Part shown: positions 38,558 to 46,011 of the stretch, one piece after another
Layout: every line of letters begins with the position of its first letter
Position numbering within the stretch: position 1 is the first letter of the stretch
Assembly: GCA_029961745.1 (NCBI GenBank)
Contig: CP124680.1
Span: forward strand, 5,022,001 to 5,086,000
Direction of reading: 5' to 3'
Origin: Nocardioides sp. L-11A
Lineage (GTDB): Bacteria > Actinomycetota > Actinomycetes > Propionibacteriales > Nocardioidaceae
DNA: 64,000 nucleotides
Made by a program: the position numbers and the translations under genes
The notes under the pieces: model-generated
What the model was told of the DNA's origin: nothing
Databases searched by the model: none
Seen by the model: the letters and a program-made list of their open reading frames with translations, nothing else

Positions 38558-39630
38558 CGCGAGACGATCTCCGTCCACTCCTCCAGCCACGCCTGGCGCT
38601 CGGCGGCGATCTCGGCGGGCGCGACGTCCTCGGTCCGAGCGGGGCGCTCGGCGTACGTCGCCCAGTCGGCGGGAAGCTCGACGTCCGCGTCGACCGGGAA
38701 GACGTACATCGACTCCGGCAGCGCCGCCTGCACCTCGGGCGAGAGCAGCCAGTCGATCACCGCGTGGGCGCCGGCGGTCTCGGTCTCGTCGCCGGCGAGG
38801 ACACCGGCGTACTCCACCTGCCGGAAGCAGCCGTCGAGCAGCGTGCTCGTCGTCGAGCCCTCCCCCGCCTCGTCGAGGGTGAACGCCGGCGACGAGTCGT
38901 ACGACACGACGATCGGGCGGTCGCCGCCGGAGAAGGTGAAGTCGGTGTAGTAGGCGTCGGACCAGCCCTTGACCACCTTGGCGCCGTTGGCCATGAGCTT
39001 GGTCCAGTACGACGACCAGTCGTCGCCGTACCGGCCGATGGTCGCGAGCAGGAAGGCCAGTCCGGGTGAGCTGGTGCTGGCGCCCGGGATCACGAAGAGG
39101 TCCTGGTAGGCGGGCTTGGTGAGGTCGTCGAGGGTCGTCGGGGCGGGGACGCCCTCCGCCTCGAACCAGGCGTCGTCGACGTTGACGCAGACGCTGCCGG
39201 TGTCGACCGGCGTGAGCGCGTCGTCCTCGTCGCCCGGGAGCTCGTAGGCGTCGGCGCCACGCGGCAGTGTCGGGGCGTACGGCGCGAACACGCCCTCGTC
39301 GACCGCGCGGGTCGCGAAGGTGTTGTCGACGCCGAACACCACGTCACCCACGGGGTTGCTCTTCGTGAGCACCAGCTCGTTGGTCAGCGCGCCGGCGTCC
39401 TCGAGCTTGCTGATCTTGAGGTCGTAGCCGGTGTCCTTCTCGAACGCCGCCACGAGCTCGTCGGGGATCGCGAACGACTCGTGGGTCACCAAGGTGACCG
39501 TGGTGGCCCCGGACCCGTCGCCGTCGCTCTCGCTGCCGATCAGCGAGCAGCCGCTCGCCAGGAGGGCGGACGTCGTGAGGGCCGCGAGGCCGAGGCCCCC
39601 GAGGCGGCCCGTGAGCATGCGCGTACGCAT
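38554..39630 (-). CDS. thiB: Thiamine-type ABC transporter substrate-binding lipoprotein
   Basis: 358 residues with a lipoprotein signal (LAALTTSALLASGC; lipobox Cys about residue 28) and then a periplasmic-binding fold of the ThiB type: VTLVTHESFAIPDELVAAFE, GDVVFGVDNTFATRAVDEGV, and FVIPGASTSSPGLAFLLATI. It captures thiamine, or a phosphorylated form, outside the membrane. The TPP riboswitch ends six bases before the ATG at 39630 and its GGGAG tail doubles as the ribosome site. That arrangement explains repression of the whole operon by TPP. Confidence 0.92.
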   Translation of the reverse strand: MRTRMLTGRLGGLGLAALTTSALLASGCSLIGSESDGDGSGATTVTLVTHESFAIPDELVAAFEKDTGYDLKISKLEDAGALTNELVLTKSNPVGDVVFGVDNTFATRAVDEGVFAPYAPTLPRGADAYELPGDEDDALTPVDTGSVCVNVDDAWFEAEGVPAPTTLDDLTKPAYQDLFVIPGASTSSPGLAFLLATIGRYGDDWSSYWTKLMANGAKVVKGWSDAYYTDFTFSGGDRPIVVSYDSSPAFTLDEAGEGSTTSTLLDGCFRQVEYAGVLAGDETETAGAHAVIDWLLSPEVQAALPESMYVFPVDADVELPADWATYAERPARTEDVAPAEIAAERQAWLEEWTEIVSR

Positions 39631-39636
39631 CGGATG

Positions 39637-39722
39637 ACTCCCTTCGCCGGTGCTAACCGGATCAGGTTCGGAGGGTCTGCGGCCCGCGCCGCACTCTCAG
39701 CACCCATGGGTGCTCCCCTGTC
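39637..39722 (-). ncRNA. TPP riboswitch (THI element)
   Basis: On the minus strand the sequence shows GGGGAGCACC...GGTGCTGAGAGTGCGG, a GC-rich variable helix, then GACCC and the conserved CGAACCTGATCCGGTTAG, and the closing CACCGGCGAAGGGAGT. CTGAGA lies at 39695-39700 and GAACCTGATCCGG at 39657-39669. Both TPP-binding arms are complete. It heads thiB-thiP-thiQ. The GGGAG in the last segment is also the likely ribosome site, so control of translation initiation is probable. Confidence 0.95.
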
Positions 39723-39732
39723 TGACGCCGCC

Positions 39733-39738
39733 AGTCTA
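39733..39738 (-). promoter_or_regulatory. -10 element (TAGACT) of the thiamine operon
   Basis: It lies about ten bases upstream of the first riboswitch bases, so transcription would start at the foot of the riboswitch. Confidence 0.55.
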
Positions 39739-39744
39739 GGCCGT

Positions 39745-39768
39745 CCCGGCGCGGCCTCGCGCGCCGGG
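39745..39768 (-). terminator. GC hairpin after the MBL hydrolase gene
   Basis: CCCGGCGCG and CGCGCCGGG pair perfectly around a 6-base loop. The hairpin begins eight bases after the stop of the gene at 39777. It has no T run, as is common in high-GC actinobacteria. Confidence 0.5.
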
Positions 39769-39776
39769 CGTGGCCG

Positions 39777-40847
39777 TCAGCGCGCGGCGTAGACGACGCC
39801 GTCCGGGTGATCCGCCGACGTCGCCTGGCCGCGGGCGACCAGCAGGTCGAGATGGGCCTTGGTCTCCATCGCGGCCATCCCCTGGCTGAAGACGTCGAGC
39901 TCGCCGAAGGCCCGCTCGTGCCGGGTCCAGCCGAGGTCCTTGGCGACGACCAGCGAGGTGACGGCACCGCGCTCCGCGAGCGAGGCCAGGCACAGCGCGA
40001 GGCGGTGCTCGTGGTGCGCGAGCAGCTCGTCGACGCGCGCGTACGACGACGGCGCGACCGGGCCGTGCGCGGGCAGGATGCGCAGGTCGGGGAGCTCCCG
40101 GACCCGCGCGAGCGAGGCCATGAACTGACCCAGCGGCTGGTCGGCGGGCGGCGCGGTGAAGCCGATCGACGGGGTGATCGTGGGCAGCACGTGGTCGCCG
40201 GCGAAGAGCACTCCCTCACGCTGGTCGGCGTACACATAGTGGCCGGGGGTGTGTCCCGGGGTGTGGACGGCGTCGATCTGCCGGCGGCCGATGTCGAAGG
40301 TGCGGTCGCCGTCGAGCCAGACGTCGGGGAAGGCCCAGTCGGCGGCATCGGGGAGCGCGCCGTCGTGGCCCTCGCGCCACTGCTCGGCGACCTCCTCGGC
40401 GCCCGCGGAGCGCAGCATGTCGAGGAACGGGCTCTCGCCGAGGTCGGCCTCGGAGGCGCGGTGGAGCAGCTCGAGCGCGGGCTGCTCCTCGGCGCCGAGC
40501 ACCACCTCGGCGCCGTACTCGTGGCCGAGGACGGTCGCGAGCGTGAAGTGGTCGCGGTGCACGTGGGTGACCAGGAACCGCTTGATGTCCCCGAAGCCGG
40601 AGTCGATCGCGCGCAGGCTCTTGTCGAGCAGCTCGCGCGCGACCGGGATCGACCAGCCGCCGTCGATCAGCGTCAGGCCGTCGTCACCCTGGACGACGTA
40701 CACGTTGATGGCCTTCAGCGCGTCCATCGGAAGGGGCAGCGGGATCCGCCAGATCCCCTCGGCGACCTGCCAGGCGCCCTCGTCGGACCAGTACCGACCG
40801 GAGTCGGGCGAGACGGCGTGGCCGGTGGCGATCCCTCCAGTGGTCAT
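39777..40847 (-). CDS. MBL-fold metallo-hydrolase
   Basis: 356 residues of the metallo-beta-lactamase fold: LVTHVHRDHFTLATVLGHEY (H-x-H-x-D-H with the second His replaced by Arg-Asp spacing, HVHRDH), a later HTPGHTPGHYVY, and GVLFAGDHVLP. These metal ligands indicate a hydrolase, perhaps of a thioester or lactone. The substrate is unknown. Its start is leaderless (TAGAGT six bases upstream), so it is separate from the adjacent SDR gene, whose stop is ten bases away. It may still belong to the catabolic group to its right. Confidence 0.83.
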   Translation of the reverse strand: MTTGGIATGHAVSPDSGRYWSDEGAWQVAEGIWRIPLPLPMDALKAINVYVVQGDDGLTLIDGGWSIPVARELLDKSLRAIDSGFGDIKRFLVTHVHRDHFTLATVLGHEYGAEVVLGAEEQPALELLHRASEADLGESPFLDMLRSAGAEEVAEQWREGHDGALPDAADWAFPDVWLDGDRTFDIGRRQIDAVHTPGHTPGHYVYADQREGVLFAGDHVLPTITPSIGFTAPPADQPLGQFMASLARVRELPDLRILPAHGPVAPSSYARVDELLAHHEHRLALCLASLAERGAVTSLVVAKDLGWTRHERAFGELDVFSQGMAAMETKAHLDLLVARGQATSADHPDGVVYAAR

Positions 40848-40856
40848 GAGGGCACT

Positions 40857-41681
40857 CTAGGTGGCATTCACATCCGGCCGGAGATCGGGTAGCCGCAGGT
40901 CGAGGTTCGGCTCCTGGATCCCGCCGTCGACCTCGAGCATCTTGCCGGTCACGTACTTCCCGGCCGGCGACGCCAGGTAGACCACGGCAGCGGCGATGTC
41001 CTCGGCCTCGCCGATCCGCCCGAGCGGCGTCGCCTCCTCCAGCTGGGTCCTCATCTCCGGTACGCCGGCGACGAACTCCAGCGCACTCGTCATCACCGAG
41101 CCGACGAAGACGCCGTTCACCCGGATCTCCGGGTTGAGGTCGGTGGCGGCCAGCCGCGACCAGTGCGCGAGGGCCGCCTTCGCGGTGCCGTAGGCGAGGT
41201 AGCCGCGCCCGGCGAGGCGCCCCATGGCCGAGGAGATCGAGGTGATCGACTTCTGCCGTCCCTCCCCGGCCGAGGCCAGCATCAGCGGCACGGCGGCCCG
41301 GCTGAGCGCGTGCGCGGTGGCGACGTTGAAGTGGAACGCCTCCTCCAGGTACGCGACATCGGTGTCGAGGAAGGCGTTCGGGATGGTGCCGCCGACGTTG
41401 TTGACGACGATGTCGAGGCGACCGAAGGTGTCGTACGCCTGCTGCGCGAGGGCCGCGACCTCGTCGGTGTGGGCGAGGTTGGCGGGCACGACGAGGGCGC
41501 GGCGCCCGGCGTCCTCGATCCGCGCCGCCACCTCCTTCAGCTGGGCCTCGGTGCGCGAGGACAGCACGACGTCCACACCGGCCTCGGCGAGGGCGACCGC
41601 GGTGGCGGCGCCGATCCCGCGGCCGGCGCCGGTGACGACGGCGACATGGTCGGTGAGCCGGAACCGGTCGAGGATGCTCAC
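40857..41681 (-). CDS. Short-chain dehydrogenase/reductase
   Basis: 274 residues of a classical [24 protein letters not shown] (nucleotide loop T-G-x3-G-x-G), the NNVGG motif, Ser in TSISSAMG, the Y-x3-K dyad in [11 protein letters not shown], and ending VDGG. It oxidises or reduces an alcohol/ketone with NAD(P). The GTG at 41681 overlaps the stop of the preceding DapB-like gene (GTGA), so the two share the KstR-type operator-controlled promoter upstream of 42784. A steroid or fatty-acid intermediate is a plausible substrate. Confidence 0.87.
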   Translation of the reverse strand: MSILDRFRLTDHVAVVTGAGRGIGAATAVALAEAGVDVVLSSRTEAQLKEVAARIEDAGRRALVVPANLAHTDEVAALAQQAYDTFGRLDIVVNNVGGTIPNAFLDTDVAYLEEAFHFNVATAHALSRAAVPLMLASAGEGRQKSITSISSAMGRLAGRGYLAYGTAKAALAHWSRLAATDLNPEIRVNGVFVGSVMTSALEFVAGVPEMRTQLEEATPLGRIGEAEDIAAAVVYLASPAGKYVTGKMLEVDGGIQEPNLDLRLPDLRPDVNAT

Positions 41682-42784
41682 CGCGTCGTCCCGGTGACCA
41701 GACCGCGTCCGGTCACGAGCGGCAGGTCGAGCGCGGTCACCAGGCCGGGCCGCGCCGCGACGACCGCCGGGATCGCGTTGATCAGCCGCTGGGCGGTGAC
41801 GATCATCCCGGAGACGTTGTGATCGCCGTGCTCGCCGTGATGGGTGAACTCCAGCTTCATGCACGGCTCGCCGGCGATCTCGATCCGGTAGCAGCCATCA
41901 CCCTCGGCCGGCGTCGGCCACTCGGGGACCTGGTCGGCGGCCGTCCGCGTGACGTGCTCGAGGGTGACCCGCGGAACGCCGTCGACGGTGCCGATCACGC
42001 GGAAGCGGACCGCCCCCATGGTGCCCTCGGCGACGTCGAGGGACACGGTCTTGGCGTCCCGGGGCGCCGGGCGGCGGTCCACCTCCTCGATGAGCGGCTC
42101 GTCGAGGGTGACGCCGAGACCGGCCGCGATCACCCGCACGACCGGGCCCCAGGCGGTGGTCAGGATCCCGGGCTCCCAGAGCAGCGGCTTGGCGTCCATC
42201 GGCTGCCCGAAGCCGAACAGGTCGCGCATCACCACCGGCTGGTAGTACGTCGAGTAGTCGGCGATCTCGCTCACCGTGATGTGGTCGATGCGCTGGCTGA
42301 GGCTGGTGAGCACCAGCGGCAGCACGTCGTTGGCGAATCCGGGGTCGATCCCGTTGACGTGCAGGCTGGCGTCACCCTGTCGGCCCGCCTCGTCGATCTG
42401 GTCGATCATCTCGGCCGGCAGCGTGCCGTCGCGGTGCAGCAGGATGACCGGTCCGGAGGAGACCACGTTGACGCCGTCGCGGATCAGCTCGGTGAGGTCG
42501 GCGATCGACTCGAACACCCGGTCGTCGGTCATCGCGCCGTGCACGATGCAGTCGGGACGGAGCGCGACCAGCTCGTCGCGGTCCGTGGTCGCCCTGATGC
42601 CGAGCTCGCGGTCGAGGCCGGCGAGCAGGCCGGCGTCCTGGCCGTGCTTCTCGGGCGTCGAGGTCCACACCCCGACCAGCTCGAGGTCGGGATGGGCGTC
42701 GACGCCGACGATCGCGTGGCGGCCGATCGTCCCCGTGGACCAGACGACGACCCGCAGCGGCTTCTCGGGGATGACCTGTGACAT
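41678..42784 (-). CDS. DapB-like NAD(P)H-dependent dehydrogenase (amine dehydrogenase family)
   Basis: 368 residues with a Rossmann N-terminus ([19 protein letters not shown]) and a dihydrodipicolinate-reductase-like layout, with [14 protein letters not shown] and [15 protein letters not shown]. The family is annotated as NAD(P)H-dependent amine dehydrogenase-like and includes 2,4-diaminopentanoate dehydrogenase relatives. A lysine-pathway role is unlikely at this length. The ATG at 42784 is seven bases from a TACATT -10, and a KstR-type operator overlaps that -10. It is the first gene of a coupled pair with the SDR. Confidence 0.82.
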   Translation of the reverse strand: MSQVIPEKPLRVVVWSTGTIGRHAIVGVDAHPDLELVGVWTSTPEKHGQDAGLLAGLDRELGIRATTDRDELVALRPDCIVHGAMTDDRVFESIADLTELIRDGVNVVSSGPVILLHRDGTLPAEMIDQIDEAGRQGDASLHVNGIDPGFANDVLPLVLTSLSQRIDHITVSEIADYSTYYQPVVMRDLFGFGQPMDAKPLLWEPGILTTAWGPVVRVIAAGLGVTLDEPLIEEVDRRPAPRDAKTVSLDVAEGTMGAVRFRVIGTVDGVPRVTLEHVTRTAADQVPEWPTPAEGDGCYRIEIAGEPCMKLEFTHHGEHGDHNVSGMIVTAQRLINAIPAVVAARPGLVTALDLPLVTGRGLVTGTTR

Positions 42785-42791
42785 GCGGGCC

Positions 42792-42797
42792 AATGTA
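42792..42797 (-). promoter_or_regulatory. -10 element (TACATT) of the DapB-like/SDR pair
   Basis: It lies seven bases before the ATG at 42784. It shares two bases with the KstR-type operator. Confidence 0.5.
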
Positions 42798-42809
42798 GAA
42801 CGAGTTCTA
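42796..42809. promoter_or_regulatory. KstR-type operator TAGAACGAGTTCTA
   Basis: This palindrome matches the mycobacterial KstR motif TnnAACnnGTTnnA at every fixed position. It overlaps the promoter of the gene at 42784, so a bound repressor would block it. KstR controls cholesterol catabolism in mycobacteria and rhodococci; no kstR gene lies in this window. Confidence 0.65.
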
Positions 42810-42827
42810 GTTTCTGGGAAGGGGTGC

Positions 42828-42917
42828 GGCTTCACCACGGGATGTAGGCGAAGCGGAGGTTCCGTAGCGGAGCACCGCACGGGAAGTGAGCATCGGCCTA
42901 CATCCCGTGATGAATCG
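42828..42917. repeat. 90-bp nested inverted repeat, family A copy 3
   Basis: The outer arms are GGCTTCACCACGGGATGTAG and CTACATCCCGTGATGAATCG. The right arm contains the last codons and the TAG stop of the gene at 42898, so the element is part of a coding sequence. Its middle pairs as CCGTAGCGGAGCACCGCACGG. Confidence 0.85.
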
Positions 42918-44109
42918 GCTCCAGTGCGATCGCCTCGCCCGGCGCCCACTCCGGGCAGCGGGTGCCGGAGTAGATCGTCGGCATGCACCGGTTGCAGTGG
43001 ATGCAGATCCCGCGGCTCGCCGTACCGGCCCGGAGCCGGTCGACCAGGTCCGGCTCCCGAAGCAGCGCCCGGCCCATCACGACGAAGTCGAAGCCGTCGG
43101 CCATCGCCTGCCGCATGGTCGCCAGCTCGTTGATGCCGCCGAGCAGCATCAGCGGCATCGCGACCGCGCCGCGGAGCCGGAGCGCCTTCTCGCGGAAGTA
43201 GGCCTCCTCGAAGTCGTAGCGCTTGAGGAAGCCGCGCCCGGCCGGGGTCCGCATCCCCCACCGCACCAACGGCGGCATGGTCGCGGCGAACTCCGCGAGC
43301 GGCACGCCACCGCGGAAGAGGTACATCGGGTTCATCAGGGACGAGCCGCCGGAGAGCTGCAGCGCGTCGAGGTGGCCGTCGGCCTCCAGCAGCTGCGCGA
43401 GCTCGATGCTCGTCTCCGTCGTCACGCCGCCGGAGAAGCCGTCGGAGACGGACACCTTCGCGGTCACCGCGGCGGCGTCCCCCACCTCCTCCCGCACGAC
43501 CCGCGCGACCTGCCGCGCGAGCCGGGCCCGCCGCTCCAGCGGACCGCCCCAGCGGTCCCGGCGGCGGTTGAGGCCGGGGGCGAGGAAGGACGAGATCAGG
43601 TACGAGTGCGCCATGTGCAGCTCGAGGACGTCGAATCCGGCCCGCACCAGCGTGCGCGCCGCGTCGACGTACGCCCGGGTGACCCGGGTCAGGTCCCGCT
43701 CCGACGCGGCGCGGATCATCTGCATCGACAACGGACTCGGCATCGGGCTGGCCGCGATCGCGGGCACGCCGTTGGACCGGCCGTTGGCCACCGGCCCGGC
43801 GTGCCCGACCTGGCCCGCGATCTTCGCGCCGGTCGCGTGGATCTCGTCGGCCAGCCGGGCCAGGCCGGGGAGGGTCGCCTCCCCCACGACGATCTGCCCC
43901 CGGTGGGTGCGGCCCTCGGGCGCGACCGCGAGATAGGCGACGGTGGTCAGGCCGACGCCACCCGCCGCGGGCGCCCGGTGATAGGCGATCAGCTCGTCGG
44001 TGACCACGCCGCCCGGCGTACGGCCCTCGAAGGTCGCGGCCTTGACCGTCCGGTTGCGCAGGCGGACCGGTCCCAGCGTTGCCGGGGCGAAGACGTCGGG
44101 GATGCTCAC
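42898..44109 (-). CDS. NADH:flavin oxidoreductase (Old Yellow Enzyme family)
   Basis: 403 residues of an FMN-binding TIM barrel: PVRLRNRTVKAATFEG, QVGHAGP, LHMAHSYLISSFLAPGLNRR (substrate and FMN segment), DRWGGPLERRARLARQV, and MGRALLREPDLV near the end. A Cys-rich end (CIHCNRCMPTIYSGTRC) resembles the iron-sulfur linker of 2,4-dienoyl-CoA reductase, but the NADPH domain that normally follows is absent. The GTG at 44109 is chosen because TAGAGT lies seven bases upstream. The final residues (IHHGM) and the stop come from repeat copy 3. A KstR-type operator lies 22 bases upstream of the start. Confidence 0.87.
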   Translation of the reverse strand: MSIPDVFAPATLGPVRLRNRTVKAATFEGRTPGGVVTDELIAYHRAPAAGGVGLTTVAYLAVAPEGRTHRGQIVVGEATLPGLARLADEIHATGAKIAGQVGHAGPVANGRSNGVPAIAASPMPSPLSMQMIRAASERDLTRVTRAYVDAARTLVRAGFDVLELHMAHSYLISSFLAPGLNRRRDRWGGPLERRARLARQVARVVREEVGDAAAVTAKVSVSDGFSGGVTTETSIELAQLLEADGHLDALQLSGGSSLMNPMYLFRGGVPLAEFAATMPPLVRWGMRTPAGRGFLKRYDFEEAYFREKALRLRGAVAMPLMLLGGINELATMRQAMADGFDFVVMGRALLREPDLVDRLRAGTASRGICIHCNRCMPTIYSGTRCPEWAPGEAIALEPIHHGM

Positions 44110-44116
44110 GCGGCGC

Positions 44117-44122
44117 ACTCTA
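44117..44122 (-). promoter_or_regulatory. -10 element (TAGAGT) of the OYE gene
   Basis: It lies seven bases before the GTG at 44109, so a leaderless mRNA is expected. Confidence 0.5.
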
Positions 44123-44131
44123 GACCCGCAG

Positions 44132-44145
44132 TGGAACACGTTCTA
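44132..44145. promoter_or_regulatory. KstR-type operator TGGAACACGTTCTA
   Basis: It fits TnnAACnnGTTnnA exactly. It lies in the 119-base divergent region, close enough to repress the OYE gene and perhaps also the MpaB-like gene. Confidence 0.65.
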
Positions 44146-44161
44146 GGAATCCGATGCGCCG

Positions 44162-44183
44162 GAAAGTGAGAAGAAAGTGAGAA
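44162..44183. repeat. Exact tandem repeat of GAAAGTGAGAA
   Basis: Two adjacent identical 11-base units lie 45 to 66 bases upstream of the MpaB-like gene start. One-turn spacing suggests a protein-binding site for an activator. Confidence 0.5.
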
Positions 44184-44215
44184 CTCGTCATCTATTGCAC
44201 CCGCCCAGGCCGTCC

Positions 44216-44221
44216 TAGGCT
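44216..44221 (+). promoter_or_regulatory. -10 element (TAGGCT) of the MpaB-like gene
   Basis: It lies seven bases before the ATG at 44229. TTGCAC at about 44195-44200 is a possible -35 with a short 15-base spacer. Confidence 0.5.
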
Positions 44222-44228
44222 CCCGAGC

Positions 44229-45128
44229 ATGGCCAAGACCCTCTGGCGGGACCGCAACGACGCCCTCGACCCGGAGACGGACTACGTCGAGATCTACCAG
44301 AACCTCGCGCTCTACGAGTTCACCTGGGACCTCACCCAGGCGCTCAGCTTCGCGCTGTTCCGGACCTACGCCGTGCCGAGCATCGGCCGGCTCCTCGACG
44401 AGACCGGCGCGTTCACCGGCGCCGTCCAGAAGCGGTACGACGACACGGCGCTGCTCCTCGAGGCGCCGTTCGTGCACGGCTTCGACTCCGAGGCCGGCAG
44501 GACCGCGATGCGACGGATCAACCAGATGCACCGGATGTACGACATCTCCAATGACGACTTCCGCTACGTGCTGTCGACCTTCGTCGTCGTCCCCAAGCGC
44601 TGGCTCGACGACTACGGATGGCGCCCCCTCACCGACGGCGAGCTGCGCGCGAGCGTGAACTACTACCGCGCCCTCGGGCGGCACATGGGGATCAAGGACA
44701 TCCCGGAGACCTACGACGCGTTCATGCACCTGATGGACGACTACGAGCGCGCCCACTTCGACTTCGACGCCGGCGGCCGCCGGGTCGCGGACTCCACGCT
44801 GCGCCTACTCGCGACGTTCTACCCGCGACCGCTGCGCAAGCCGGTCGACCTGTTCAGCCGCGGGCTGATGGACCAGCCGCTCCGCGACGCCTTCGCCTAT
44901 CCCGACCCGGGGCCCCTCGTCCGCCGGCTCAGCGTCGGCGCGATGCGCGTGCGGGCCCGGCTGCTGCGCCACACCCCGTCGAACCGGGTGCCGACGTACA
45001 CCGCCGACCTGTCCCGGATCAAGAGCTACCCCGACGGCTACCGCCTCGGCGATCTCGGCACCTTCCCCGTGCCGGGCCGGGGCGGCTGCCCGGTGCGGCA
45101 CGACAGCCAGTCGGTCGCTCCGGGCTGA
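44229..45128 (+). CDS. MpaB/rubber-oxygenase-like family protein (DUF2236)
   Basis: 299 residues, mostly helical, of the DUF2236/MpaB-like family, which includes latex-clearing heme oxygenases. Visible conserved parts are FVHGFDSEAGRTAMRRINQMH near residue 78 (family H-x5-GR region), and an R-x-Y-x-L-S-T-F-V-V segment at about 113 with a possible heme-facing His in INQMHRMYDI. The substrate is unknown. It is divergent from the OYE gene, has a leaderless promoter and an 11-base tandem repeat upstream, and shares the region with a KstR-type operator. The stop codon lies in the left arm of repeat family B copy 1. Confidence 0.78.
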   Translation: MAKTLWRDRNDALDPETDYVEIYQNLALYEFTWDLTQALSFALFRTYAVPSIGRLLDETGAFTGAVQKRYDDTALLLEAPFVHGFDSEAGRTAMRRINQMHRMYDISNDDFRYVLSTFVVVPKRWLDDYGWRPLTDGELRASVNYYRALGRHMGIKDIPETYDAFMHLMDDYERAHFDFDAGGRRVADSTLRLLATFYPRPLRKPVDLFSRGLMDQPLRDAFAYPDPGPLVRRLSVGAMRVRARLLRHTPSNRVPTYTADLSRIKSYPDGYRLGDLGTFPVPGRGGCPVRHDSQSVAPG

Positions 45129-45207
45129 TCTCGCCGTCGTACCGGACATCCCTGTCGTGCTTCGGGCGGATTCACGACCGGATCGTCCGGTACGACGGTG
45201 GGATCAG
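45125..45207. repeat. Inverted repeat family B, copy 1
   Basis: Arms of 23 bases (45125-45147 and 45185-45207) match in 21 positions and share the core CCGTCGTACCGGAC. The element spans from the stop codon of the MpaB-like gene to the stop codon of the convergent enoyl-CoA hydratase gene, containing both. It is a probable two-way terminator. Confidence 0.8.
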
Positions 45208-45980
45208 CCCCCGAACCGAGGCGCCCTCTTCTCCACGAACGCGGCCACGCCCTCCCGCCCGTCGGCGGTGTCGGCGAGGGCGCGGATCGAGAGGGTCTCC
45301 TTGCGCAGCGCGGACTCCGGCGCGGGCGCGGCGACCTCGCGCAGCAGGCGCTTGGCGGCGGCGTTGGCGGTGGCCGAGCCGGCGGCGAGGCCGGCGACCA
45401 GCCGGTCCACCGTGGCGGCCAGCTCGTCGGCGGGTACGACGCGCGCGACCAGCCCGGCGTCGTAGGCCTCCTGCGCGGTGAGCAGGTCCCCGAGCAGGGC
45501 CAGGCGCAGGGTGCGGTGGAGGCCGAGGGTGTGGACCAGCAGCGAGCTGCCGCCGTCGGGCGAGAGCCCGACCTTGGTGTAGGCGAGGCTGAACTTCGCG
45601 GTCTCGGCGGCGACCACCACGTCGGCGGCGGCGGCGAGCGGGAAGCCGGCCCCGGCGGCGGTGCCCTGGACCGCGCTGACGACGATCGCGTCGGAGCGGA
45701 CCAGCTCGCTGACGACCCGGTGCAGCCTCTCGGCGAGATCGTCGATGAAACCGGCCACGTCGTCGGAGCCGGCGAAGGCCCCGAGGTCACCGCCGACGGA
45801 GAAGAAGCGGCCCTCCGCAGCGAGGACGACGACCCGGGCGGCGTCGCGGCGCGCGGCACGGACGGCGTCATGGAGCTGGCCCACCGAGGCGGGGTGGATC
45901 GGGTTGCCGCGCTCGCCGTCGGCCAGGGTGATCCGGGCGACGCCCTCGGCGTACTCGTAGCGGACGAAGGTCTCGGTCAT
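45204..45980 (-). CDS. Enoyl-CoA hydratase/isomerase family protein
   Basis: 258 residues of the crotonase fold. VVVLAAEGRFFSVGGDLGAF forms the first oxyanion-hole strand, and AVQGTAAGAGFPLAAAADVVV with FSLAYTKVGLSPDGGSS the second. The usual catalytic Glu positions are not obvious: AGAGF replaces the common AxGGG and the second site has DGG. The exact reaction may therefore be isomerase or thioesterase-like. It follows the acyl-CoA dehydrogenase gene by 31 bases and is probably cotranscribed, as in beta-oxidation-type pathways. Confidence 0.85.
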   Translation of the reverse strand: MTETFVRYEYAEGVARITLADGERGNPIHPASVGQLHDAVRAARRDAARVVVLAAEGRFFSVGGDLGAFAGSDDVAGFIDDLAERLHRVVSELVRSDAIVVSAVQGTAAGAGFPLAAAADVVVAAETAKFSLAYTKVGLSPDGGSSLLVHTLGLHRTLRLALLGDLLTAQEAYDAGLVARVVPADELAATVDRLVAGLAAGSATANAAAKRLLREVAAPAPESALRKETLSIRALADTADGREGVAAFVEKRAPRFGG

Positions 45981-46011
45981 CAGGGGGTCCTCGATCGGTC
46001 CTCGGTCGGTC

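Noticed and set aside
39745..39768. GC hairpin considered as part of the TPP riboswitch expression platform
   Set aside because: It lies upstream of the riboswitch and of its -10 element, so it would not be in the thiamine transcript; it fits the end of the MBL gene.
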